NCBI RefSeq assembly: GCF_900101095.1
Contig: NZ_FNFM01000004.1
Location: 124,001 to 188,000, forward strand
From: Actinopolyspora mzabensis
Lineage (GTDB): Bacteria > Actinomycetota > Actinomycetes > Mycobacteriales > Pseudonocardiaceae
Length of the DNA: 64,000 nucleotides
Direction: 5' to 3'
Shown here: in pieces, positions 56,720 through 64,000 of the stretch
How the letters are laid out: each line of letters begins with the position of its first letter
Numbering within the stretch: position 1 is the stretch's first letter
Notes under the pieces: model-generated
What the model was told of the DNA's origin: nothing
The model's database searches: none
What the model saw: only the letters and a program-made list of their open reading frames with translations
Made by a program: the position numbers and the translations under genes

Positions 56720-57022
56720 TTCCCGGCCGAGGGCCGGTCACGGCTCGGGGAGGGTGTGCTCCGAGTCCGCCACGGAACTGTGTTTTTCCCGGCGCAGGGT
56801 CCTCCCTGCCACGCGAGTGCGCGTCGACCAGGGACCAAGGTCCTTGATGCGCTGGGACATTGTTCCGCCCCCTGCGGCGGGGTTCACACTGAACGGGTTT
56901 AGCATCGGTACCGCGACCGGCACGGCGGGGAAGGGGAGTGTCGTGATCGAGCGCGATAGGACGATCCGCGCGTATTGCCACCTGCGAGTAAGTGTCCGGC
57001 CGGCCCTGTGCGAGGTGGCCTC
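56720..57022. other. Intergenic region before trpC, with a possible short overlapping ORF
   Basis: 303 bases. The small HGxxPAAW-type gene often found here in other actinomycetes was not seen. A 27-codon frame from GTG 56943 (GGGGAG just upstream) ends at TGA 57024-57026, overlapping the trpC GTG; it has no Trp codons, so it is not a classical attenuator peptide. It could be a coupling ORF or chance. No clear promoter. Confidence 0.35.
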
Positions 57023-57835
57023 GTGAGTGTTTTGGACACGATCATCGACGATGTTCGGCAGGATCTGGCCGCCCGCGAGGCGGAGGTCCCGTTCGAGGAG
57101 ATCAAGCAGCTTTCGGCGGCCGCACAACCACCCAAGGACGTCTGGGCGGCACTGCACGAACCGGGTGTCGGGGTGATCGCGGAGGTGAAGCGGCGCAGTC
57201 CCTCCAAGGGGGAGCTGGCCGACATCGCCGAGCCCGCCGATCTCGCCGCCGGATACTACGAGTCGGGTGCCCGCATCATCAGTGTGCTCACCGAGCAGCG
57301 TCGTTTCGGTGGCTCGCTGCGGGACCTGGACGCGGTACGTGCCCGGGTGAACGCACCGCTGCTGCGGAAGGACTTCATCGTCAGTCCCTACCAGGTGCAC
57401 GAGGCCCGTGCGCACGGTGCCGACATGGTGTTGCTCATCGTGGCGGCCCTGGAGCAGAACGCTCTCGAAGCGTTGCTGGACCGGGTGGAATCACTCGGCA
57501 TGATGGCCCTGGTCGAGGTGCACACCGCGGAGGAGGCCGATCGCGCGCTCGCGGCCGGTGGCAAGATCATCGGAATCAACGCGCGTGACCTGCACACCCT
57601 GGAGGTCGACCGCGACGTCTTCGGTCGCATCGCTCCGGGGCTGCCCGCCGGGGTAATCAAGATCGCGGAATCCGGTGTGCGGGGGCCGAGCGATCTGATG
57701 GCCTACGCCGGTTCCGGCGCCGACGCGGTGCTGGTGGGCGAGGGGCTGGTCAGCAGTGACAATCCACGTGCGGCGTTGACACAGTTGGTCACGGCGGGAT
57801 CGCATCCCGCCTGCCCGCGTCCCAGCCGCGGATAG
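57023..57835 (+). CDS. trpC: Indole-3-glycerol phosphate synthase
   Basis: 270 residues from GTG 57023 with GAGGTGG four bases upstream. TIM barrel: [15 protein letters not shown] (catalytic lysine and substrate loop), [21 protein letters not shown] (quoted: [12 protein letters not shown]), [38 protein letters not shown]. Makes indole-glycerol phosphate for TrpA. Eight bases separate it from trpB. Confidence 0.96.
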   Translation: MSVLDTIIDDVRQDLAAREAEVPFEEIKQLSAAAQPPKDVWAALHEPGVGVIAEVKRRSPSKGELADIAEPADLAAGYYESGARIISVLTEQRRFGGSLRDLDAVRARVNAPLLRKDFIVSPYQVHEARAHGADMVLLIVAALEQNALEALLDRVESLGMMALVEVHTAEEADRALAAGGKIIGINARDLHTLEVDRDVFGRIAPGLPAGVIKIAESGVRGPSDLMAYAGSGADAVLVGEGLVSSDNPRAALTQLVTAGSHPACPRPSRG

Positions 57836-57843
57836 GAAGCCGG

Positions 57844-59127
57844 ATGACAGCACGAGACTCCGATGCCTCGCGGCAAGCCGCGACTCCGGGGGAGGCCGAC
57901 CCGCACGGGCACGACCCGGATCCCGGTGGGCACTTCGGTTCCTACGGGGGCCGCTTCATGCCCGAGGCCCTGATAGCGGCACAGGACGAGCTGGCCGAGG
58001 AGTACGAGAAGGCTCGTAACGATCCGGAGTTCGTCGCCGAGCTCGAACGACTGTTGCGTGACTACGCGGGCAGGCCCTCCCCGTTGACCGAGGTCGAACG
58101 TTTCGGGGCCCACGCGGGCGGTGCTCGGGTGTTCCTCAAGCGGGAGGACCTCAACCACACCGGATCCCACAAGATCAACAACGTGCTGGGGCAGGCCCTG
58201 CTGGTCAAGCGGATGGGCAAACGCCGCGTGATCGCCGAGACCGGGGCGGGTCAGCACGGCGTCGCCACCGCCACGGCCTGTGCGCTGCTCGATCTGGACT
58301 GCGTCGTGTACATGGGGGCGACCGACACCGAGCGGCAGGCCCTCAACGTGGCTCGGATGCGACTGCTCGGAGCCGAGGTACGTCCCGTCGACACCGGTTC
58401 GGCCACCCTCAAGGACGCGATCAACGAAGCGCTCCGCGACTGGGTGGCCAACGTGGCCGACACGCACTACCTGCTCGGCACCGCGGCCGGTGCCCATCCG
58501 TTCCCCCTGCTGGTCCGCAATCTGCACCGGGTCATCGGCGAGGAGAGCAGGGAGCAGGTACTGCGGCACACCGGCAGGCTGCCCGAGGCTGTGGTCGCCT
58601 GCGTGGGCGGGGGCTCCAACGCGATCGGGATCTTCCACGGCTTCATCGACGACCCCGAGGTGCGGCTGGTGGGCATGGAGGCCGGTGGGCACGGCCTCGA
58701 CAGCGGTGAGCACGGTGCCGCGCTCACCAGCGGAACGCCCGGAACGCTGCACGGTGCCAGGTCCTATCTGCTGCAGGACGAGGACGGCCAGATCGCCGAG
58801 GCGTACTCGATATCCGCGGGGCTGGACTATCCCGGTGTGGGGCCCGAGCACGCCTGGCTGGCCGACACCGGGCGTGCGGAGTACCGCGCCGTCACCGACG
58901 ACGAGGCGATGCACGCGTTCCGGCTGCTCTCCCGCACCGAGGGCATCATCCCGGCCATCGAGTCGGCGCACGCGTTGGCCGGTGCCCTCCGACTGGGTGC
59001 GGAACTCGGCCCGGAGGCCGTGCTCGTGGTCAATCTTTCCGGGCGGGGTGACAAGGACATGGACACCGCCGCGCAGTACTTCGGTCTCGTGCCCGAGGCC
59101 GGGATCACGGGAGGGGACCAGCGGTGA
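57844..59127 (+). CDS. trpB: Tryptophan synthase beta subunit
   Basis: 427 residues from ATG 57844. PLP enzyme joining indole and serine. PLP lysine K110 in [17 protein letters not shown]; other motifs [41 protein letters not shown] and [12 protein letters not shown]. The N-terminus has about 30 extra acidic/His-rich residues. TrpB1 type, partner of the next gene; stop overlaps trpA by four bases. Confidence 0.97.
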   Translation: MTARDSDASRQAATPGEADPHGHDPDPGGHFGSYGGRFMPEALIAAQDELAEEYEKARNDPEFVAELERLLRDYAGRPSPLTEVERFGAHAGGARVFLKREDLNHTGSHKINNVLGQALLVKRMGKRRVIAETGAGQHGVATATACALLDLDCVVYMGATDTERQALNVARMRLLGAEVRPVDTGSATLKDAINEALRDWVANVADTHYLLGTAAGAHPFPLLVRNLHRVIGEESREQVLRHTGRLPEAVVACVGGGSNAIGIFHGFIDDPEVRLVGMEAGGHGLDSGEHGAALTSGTPGTLHGARSYLLQDEDGQIAEAYSISAGLDYPGVGPEHAWLADTGRAEYRAVTDDEAMHAFRLLSRTEGIIPAIESAHALAGALRLGAELGPEAVLVVNLSGRGDKDMDTAAQYFGLVPEAGITGGDQR

Positions 59128-59933
59128 GTCTGCACGAGGTATTCCGCGACTGCGCCACACGGCGAAGCGCGGCCCTGATCGGTTATCTGCCCGCGGGGTT
59201 TCCCACCGTCCCCGACAGCGTCGAGTTGTTCCGCGCCATGGTGCGCGGGGACGGTGACACCCCCGGCTGCGATGTCGTCGAGATCGGCATTCCCTATTCG
59301 GATCCGGTCATGGACGGCCCCACCATCCAGGCCGCCAGCGGCGAAGCCCTGCGCAACGGGTTCCGGGTGCGCCAGTTGTTCGACATCGTCTCGGCGGTCG
59401 CCGAGACGGGAGCCGCTCCGGTGGTGATGACCTACTGGAATCCGGTACACCGCTACGGTCCCGATGCCTTCGCCCGGGACCTCGCGGCCGCGGGCGGACT
59501 CGGTGTGATCACTCCGGACCTGGTGCCCGACGAGGCCGACGAGTGGCTGGCGGCGGCACGGCAGCACCGGCTCGACCGGATCTTCCTGGTCGCGCCGTCC
59601 TCCACCGAACGCAGGGTGGCGATGACCGCCGGAGCCGGATCGGGTTTCCTGTACGCCGCCTCCGTGATGGGGGTCACCGGTGCGCGGGACTCGGTCTCCG
59701 GTTCCGCCCGGGAGCTCGTGCGACGCACCCGCGCGCACACCGAGCTGCCGGTCGGAGTGGGGCTGGGGGTGCGCACCGCCGGGCACGCTGCCGAGGTGGC
59801 GGAGTTCGCCGACGGCGTGATCGTCGGCTCCGCCTTCATCGACCGTGCCGGGCAGGACGGCGCGGCCGGAGTCGCGGAGTTCGCGGCCGAACTCGGGCGT
59901 GGTGTCGGGAAGAGTTCCACCCCGGCCCCGTGA
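59124..59933 (+). CDS. trpA: Tryptophan synthase alpha subunit
   Basis: 269 residues from GTG 59124. Cleaves indole-glycerol phosphate and passes indole to TrpB. Catalytic E53 and D64 in [19 protein letters not shown]; also YLPAGFPT near the start and [14 protein letters not shown] for the phosphate site. Last trp gene of the block, 58 bases before lgt. Confidence 0.96.
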   Translation: MSLHEVFRDCATRRSAALIGYLPAGFPTVPDSVELFRAMVRGDGDTPGCDVVEIGIPYSDPVMDGPTIQAASGEALRNGFRVRQLFDIVSAVAETGAAPVVMTYWNPVHRYGPDAFARDLAAAGGLGVITPDLVPDEADEWLAAARQHRLDRIFLVAPSSTERRVAMTAGAGSGFLYAASVMGVTGARDSVSGSARELVRRTRAHTELPVGVGLGVRTAGHAAEVAEFADGVIVGSAFIDRAGQDGAAGVAEFAAELGRGVGKSSTPAP

Positions 59934-59979
59934 GGGAACCGATCGAGGAGCCAGTGGCGGTCCTGGTCCCGCCGCCCGT

Positions 59980-59994
59980 TACGGTGGTCGCGTG
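59980..59994 (+). promoter_or_regulatory. Leaderless promoter of lgt
   Basis: TACGGT (59980-59985), six bases, then GTG 59992. Confidence 0.4.
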
Positions 59995-61053
59995 ACTGTC
60001 GCGCTACCCGCCTCGGCGACCACCCATCTGGCCAACATACCCAGCCCGCCGCAGGGCGTGTGGTACGTCGGGCCGATTCCCCTCCGTGCTTACGCCCTGT
60101 GCATCATCGCGGGGATCGTCGTCGCGATCCTCTGGGCGGAACGGCGATGGGTCGCCCGTGGAGGGCGCAAGGGCGCCGTCACCGACATCGCGGTCTTCGC
60201 CGTGCCGTTCGGCCTGGTCGGCGGCAGGGTCTACCACGTGATCACCGATTACTGGCGTTACTTCGGCCCGGACAGTCCCAATCCGTGGTGGGACGTCTTC
60301 AAGATCTGGCAGGGCGGTCTCGGCATTTGGGGGGCCGTGGCACTGGGCGCCGTCGGTGCCTGGATCGGTTGCAGGAGGCGTGGTGTGCCGCTGCCCGCCT
60401 TCGCCGACGCCGTCGCCCCGGGGTTGGTGGTCGCGCAGGCGATCGGCAGGCTGGGCAACTACTTCAACCAGGAGCTCTACGGCGGGCCGACCGACCTGCC
60501 GTGGGGGTTGGAGATATACCAGCGCGAGCCGAATCCGGTGACCGGTGTGGCGGTCAGCGACGTCCCCGTCGAAGTGGTCCACCCGACCTTCCTCTACGAG
60601 CTGTTATGGAACCTGTTGGTCGCACTGCTGCTCGTCTGGGCCGACCGCAGGTTCCGGCTGGGGCACGGCAGGGTGTTCGCGCTGTACGTGGCCGGTTACA
60701 CGGCGGGCCGGTTCTGGATCGAGATGATGCGTACCGATCCGGCTTCCACTCCGTTCGACCTCGGCATCCGGGTCAACGTCTATGTCTCGGCCCTGGTCTT
60801 CCTCGGGGCGGTCGTCTACCTGTTGCTGGTCCGGCGTTCCAGGGAGGAACCCGAGCGATTGCTGGGCAAGCCGTTACCCGGGGACCCGGACTACGGAGTT
60901 ACATCTCCCGACACGCCCGCCGACGTGACGACACCGGCGGACGACTCCCGGGAGAGTCCCGAAGAGCGGCAGCCCGACTCCGGCGGGGATTCCGAAACCT
61001 CCGGGAACACGCGGCGGCAGGGCGATCCCGGAACCGACGACGGGCAACGTTAG
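59992..61053 (+). CDS. lgt: Prolipoprotein diacylglyceryl transferase
   Basis: 353 residues from GTG 59992; earlier codons overlap trpA. About seven membrane helices. It adds diacylglycerol from phosphatidylglycerol to the lipobox cysteine of prolipoproteins, before LspA acts. Lgt signature GRLGNYFNQELYGGPTDLPWG is visible in pieces (GRLGNYFNQELYGG, TDLPWGLEIY). HPTFLYELLWN is another family block. A hydrophilic Asp/Glu/Pro-rich tail (about 290-353) is typical of actinobacterial Lgt. Confidence 0.95.
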   Translation: MTVALPASATTHLANIPSPPQGVWYVGPIPLRAYALCIIAGIVVAILWAERRWVARGGRKGAVTDIAVFAVPFGLVGGRVYHVITDYWRYFGPDSPNPWWDVFKIWQGGLGIWGAVALGAVGAWIGCRRRGVPLPAFADAVAPGLVVAQAIGRLGNYFNQELYGGPTDLPWGLEIYQREPNPVTGVAVSDVPVEVVHPTFLYELLWNLLVALLLVWADRRFRLGHGRVFALYVAGYTAGRFWIEMMRTDPASTPFDLGIRVNVYVSALVFLGAVVYLLLVRRSREEPERLLGKPLPGDPDYGVTSPDTPADVTTPADDSRESPEERQPDSGGDSETSGNTRRQGDPGTDDGQR

Positions 61054-61056
61054 CGG

Positions 61057-61086
61057 CGGTTCCGGGCGGCCGCAGCGCCGGAACCG
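61057..61086. terminator. Hairpin between lgt and the ABC importer genes
   Basis: Perfect 9-bp stem: 61057-61065 (cggttccgg) with 61078-61086, between convergent genes. Confidence 0.7.
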
Positions 61087-61148
61087 GGCCCGCCGGTGAC
61101 GCGCGTGGCCGAACAGGGGTCGCCCCGTTCCTTCCCGGAGCTTCCGTC

Positions 61149-61946
61149 TCACCCTTCCAGCGGGCGGCGTACCGCTTCCCGCACGGGGGTGACGCTCGGT
61201 GAGCCGTCCGGTAACGGCAGGACGGAAACCCGCGCCGAGTAGTGCCGCCCCAGTACGTCGGTGGTCAGTACTTCCCCCGGAGTGCCCTCGGCGCTCACCC
61301 TGCCGTGGTCGAGCAGCAGCAGGCGTTCGGCGTACTGCCCGGCCATGGTCAGGTCGTGCAGGGTGGTCACCACGGTTGTGCCGCGCTCGTGGCGCAGCTC
61401 GTCGACCAGGTCCAACAGCGCCTGCGCGTGTCCCACGTCCAGTCCGGTGGTGGGTTCGTCGAGCAGTAGCACCCCGGTGCGCTGTGCCAGCGCGCGTGCC
61501 AGGACCGCGCGTTGCCGCTCGCCCCCGGAAAGCTCGGACAGCGCTCGCTCCGCGAGATCGAGCAGGTCGAGCCGTTCCAGCACCTCCACGACGATGTCGA
61601 GATCCCCGGTGCTCTCCCGTCCCAGCAGGCCGGTGTAGGGCGTACGCCCCAGCAGCACGTAGTCGGTGACGGTTATGCCGACCGGTAGTTGCGGCAGCTG
61701 CGGGGCGTAGCCGAGCAGCTTCGCCCGCTCACGCTGGCGGAGTCCGCTGACATGCCGACCGTCCACCGTTACGGTTCCGCCGTGGTGCACCAGTCCGAGT
61801 ACCGCCTTGAGCAGCGTGGACTTGCCGGAACCGTTCGGTCCGATCACACCGAGCCAGCCGCCCGCACCGATCGTTGCCGAGATGTCCGACAGCACGGGAC
61901 TGCCGCGGTATCCCGCGCTCAGCCCCTCGAGTTCCACGAGACTCAT
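61149..61946 (-). CDS. ABC importer ATP-binding protein, FecE/BtuD type
   Basis: 265 residues from ATG 61946 with AGGAAAG; a longer frame to 61994 is possible. Walker A GPNGSGKST, Q loop in YAPQLPQ, signature LSGGERQRA, Walker B VLLLDEPTTGLD, switch TLHDL. This ATPase type serves iron-siderophore, heme or cobalamin importers. It follows the permease gene on the same strand, about 170 bases downstream of it. Confidence 0.9.
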   Translation of the reverse strand: MSLVELEGLSAGYRGSPVLSDISATIGAGGWLGVIGPNGSGKSTLLKAVLGLVHHGGTVTVDGRHVSGLRQRERAKLLGYAPQLPQLPVGITVTDYVLLGRTPYTGLLGRESTGDLDIVVEVLERLDLLDLAERALSELSGGERQRAVLARALAQRTGVLLLDEPTTGLDVGHAQALLDLVDELRHERGTTVVTTLHDLTMAGQYAERLLLLDHGRVSAEGTPGEVLTTDVLGRHYSARVSVLPLPDGSPSVTPVREAVRRPLEG

Positions 61947-62119
61947 GCGAACAGCTTTCCTGGTTGATGTCCGGTTGACGTTTCCGAGGCGCATCGCTCG
62001 GTGCCGCCGAGTGCCTTCATCCTGGCGGGGGCACCGCCGATCCCCTCGATGAGTCGGGTGCTGCCCCCGCGGCGGCGTTCCCGACCGTCGGGATCACTTC
62101 GGTCGGGGCACGATCGGGG

Positions 62120-63211
62120 TCATCGCCGTCGGCTGGTGTGCAGCAACAGCGCGAAGAATGGCGCACCGGTGAACGCGGTGATCACACCGATCGGCAGCTC
62201 GGCGGGAGCCATGACAGTCCGGGCCAGCATGTCGGCCCCGACCAGGAAGGCCCCGCCGAACAGCAGGGAGACCGGCACGATCACCCGGTAACTGCCACCG
62301 AGAGCCAGCCGCACCAGATGCGGAACGACCAACCCCACGAAACCGATCAGCCCGGCCACCGACACCGCTGAGGCGGTGGCCAGTGAAGCGGCCACCAGGA
62401 TCAGGGCGCGTACCCTGCCCGGTCGAATCCCCAGCGCCGCTGCTTCCTCGTCACCCGTGCCCAGCAGGTCCAGTAACCGTCCGCAGGCGCACAGCACCAC
62501 CGTGGCCAGAAACAGCCCGGGCAGTACCGTCAGCACCTCGTACCATCCGCTGGTGCTCAACCTGCCCAGCAGCCACATGTAGATCCGTTGCAGCGATTCC
62601 ACGCGCAGCTGTTGGACGAAGGTCTGTGCGGCGGTGAGAAACGCACTCACCGCCACGCCTGCCAGTACCAGCGTGGCCGTGTCCGGCCCGGCAGAACGTC
62701 CGATCAGCCAGGTCAGCCCGACCCCGCCCAGCGCCCCGAGGAACGCGGCCACCTGCGCCAGTCCGGTGCTGCCGAGAGTGACCTGCGGTATCGCCGTCAC
62801 CACGATGGTCACGCTCAGCCCCGCGCCGGAGGCCGCTCCCAGCAAATAGGGATCGGCCAGCGGATTGCGGAACACGCCCTGGAACGCCGCGCCGGAGACG
62901 GCCAGGGCGGCTCCGACGAGAACGGCCAGCACCACTCGAGGCACGCGTAACTGCCACAGTATCGCCGCCTCACGTTCGGACAACGGCGAGACACCACCGG
63001 TGAGTTGGGCGCCGAGCTCGGCGAGCACCCGTTGCCACCCCAGTTCCGCGGCTCCGGTCAGTACCGAGACCAGCGTCAGCACGGCGAGCGCCGCGATACC
63101 GATCAGCAGGTGACTCGGCCGCAGCGTGCTGCCGCGCGGTCGTCGATGTCGCCGCGAAGAGCTCGCGGAAGCTCCGAGCGTGTGGGCGGGCAGGGTTCGC
63201 GAATCGCGCAT
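62120..63211 (-). CDS. ABC importer permease, FecCD/BtuC type
   Basis: 363 residues using ATG 63211, just after the binding-protein stop; a GTG at 63253 would overlap it. Arg/Ser-rich N-terminus, then about ten membrane helices. FecCD marks: LRVPRVVLAVLVGAALAVSGAAFQGVFRNPLADP (quoted: LRVPRVVLAVLVGAALAVSG, FRNPLADPYLLG) and GLIGFVGLVVPHLVRL, the coupling loop. Ligand probably an iron-siderophore or cobalamin. Confidence 0.92.
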   Translation of the reverse strand: MRDSRTLPAHTLGASASSSRRHRRPRGSTLRPSHLLIGIAALAVLTLVSVLTGAAELGWQRVLAELGAQLTGGVSPLSEREAAILWQLRVPRVVLAVLVGAALAVSGAAFQGVFRNPLADPYLLGAASGAGLSVTIVVTAIPQVTLGSTGLAQVAAFLGALGGVGLTWLIGRSAGPDTATLVLAGVAVSAFLTAAQTFVQQLRVESLQRIYMWLLGRLSTSGWYEVLTVLPGLFLATVVLCACGRLLDLLGTGDEEAAALGIRPGRVRALILVAASLATASAVSVAGLIGFVGLVVPHLVRLALGGSYRVIVPVSLLFGGAFLVGADMLARTVMAPAELPIGVITAFTGAPFFALLLHTSRRR

Positions 63212-63221
63212 CGGAGGAGTG

Positions 63222-64000
63222 TCAGCCCTGCCTGGTATCGTCGATCGCTTCACTGATCGAGCGGGCGAGTTCCACCACGCGCGGGCCCCACCTGCTGGCC
63301 ACGTCCTCGTTCAACTCGTAGACGTTCCCCTGTTTCACCGCGGTCATCGTCTGCCAGCCCGGACGCTCGGCCACAGCTCCCTTGGTCACACCGGCCGTCC
63401 CGGTGTCGGCGAGAAAGATCATGTCCGGGTCCGCCCGCAGGATCTTCTCCTCGGACAGCTGGGGGAACTTGCCCCCGGCTGAGTCGGCGATGTTGTCCAG
63501 CCCGAACTTCTCGTAGACGCTGCCCACGAAACTCTTCGAGGTCGCGGTGAAGTAATCGGGGCCGACCTCGTGGTAGTAGGTCAGCGGCTGTTCGAGTTCG
63601 GGAGCCTCTCGCACCAGCTTGCCGATTTCGGAACGAACCCGTCGGACCGTGTCGGCGGCCTCCTCGCTGTGGCCGGTGGCGCGTCCGAGCGCCTTCATCT
63701 GGCGGTAGGCTGCCGAGAGATCCTTCGCCGAGGGAGTCAACAGTACCGGAATGTCGAGCTCACGCAGCCCCTCGGCCAGTTCACCGGCACTGCCCGCCTG
63801 GGCGATCACGAGATCGGGCCGGTACTCCGAGACGGTGCCTGCTCCGACGTTCAGGGCGGAGATCTCCTTGCGCGGCGCCCGCTCCGGGTAGGTGGAGTAC
63901 TTGTCCACGGCCACCACCCGGTTGCCCGCCCCGACCGCGTAGAGCATCTCGGTGGCGGTGGGGCTCAACGAGACGATGCGCTTCGGCTGCTCGGGCAGCG
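63222..64000 (-). CDS. ABC importer substrate-binding protein, FepB/BtuF type (N-terminus outside window)
   Basis: The frame runs from the window edge to TGA at 63222; the first visible residues LPEQPKRIVSLSPTATEML are the usual start of a type III (helical backbone) binding domain, so only the signal peptide and linker are missing. Other marks: VVAVDKYSTYPERAPRKEIS, RPDLVIAQAGSAGELAEGL (quoted: YRPDLVIAQAG), ADPDMIFLADTG. Ligand could be vitamin B12 or an Fe(III)-siderophore; no riboswitch can be checked since the leader lies outside. Confidence 0.88.
   Translation of the reverse strand, partial: LPEQPKRIVSLSPTATEMLYAVGAGNRVVAVDKYSTYPERAPRKEISALNVGAGTVSEYRPDLVIAQAGSAGELAEGLRELDIPVLLTPSAKDLSAAYRQMKALGRATGHSEEAADTVRRVRSEIGKLVREAPELEQPLTYYHEVGPDYFTATSKSFVGSVYEKFGLDNIADSAGGKFPQLSEEKILRADPDMIFLADTGTAGVTKGAVAERPGWQTMTAVKQGNVYELNEDVASRWGPRVVELARSISEAIDDTRQG

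Overview
The window is chromosomal DNA from a high-GC actinomycete. The evidence is the gene order ftsQ-ftsZ-pgeF-yggS-sepF-yggT-divIVA, a translational T-box leader on ileS, many GTG/TTG starts, four-base GTGA/ATGA gene overlaps and an AftA-type arabinofuranosyltransferase. AftA implies an arabinogalactan cell wall. Together this suggests Pseudonocardiales or a relative (Actinopolyspora-like is my best guess, by inference). I saw no rRNA, tRNA, CRISPR array, phage or intact insertion sequence.

Layout. 1-7.4 kb: end of the division and cell-wall cluster (ftsQ tail, an inverted spermidine-synthase-like gene, ftsZ, pgeF, yggS, sepF, yggT, divIVA, a membrane protein). 7.5-14.4 kb: T-box plus ileS, gnd, lspA-rluD. 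14.5-19.4 kb: an HTH/proline-rich protein and the replicative polymerase dnaE. 19.5-25.5 kb: a cytochrome P450, aftA, a DUF2567 membrane protein, an anchored protein and a LON-domain protein. 25.5-29.9 kb: the NAD regulator nrtR divergent from nadABC. 30-31.4 kb: a VOC protein and a nitrilase-family amidohydrolase. 31.5-36.7 kb: a complete five-gene peptide/nickel-type ABC importer. 36.8-38.2 kb: a 50-residue membrane protein and a secreted M14 carboxypeptidase.

38.5-53.5 kb holds histidine biosynthesis split in two: hisDCB, then about 9 kb of unrelated genes (a cysteine-synthase-like enzyme, a YdeP-type molybdopterin oxidoreductase, a gluconate permease, a CitA/CitB two-component pair and soxR), then hisH-(small membrane protein)-hisA-hisF-hisI. 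53.6-59.9 kb holds a TetR regulator and tryptophan genes trpE-(membrane protein)-trpC-trpB-trpA. No trpF is present, so HisA probably works as the bifunctional PriA. 60-64 kb: lgt, then an iron-siderophore/cobalamin-type ABC importer whose binding-protein gene runs off the window.

Most of the window is conserved core genome. The parts that deserve attention are the accessory block inside the his locus, with palindromes and a strongly folded intergenic segment; the ileS T-box; the nrtR/nadA operator; a 17-bp palindrome before hisD; and a recurring promoter layout in which a -10-like hexamer lies 6-7 bases before a start codon without a Shine-Dalgarno site, suggesting leaderless mRNAs.
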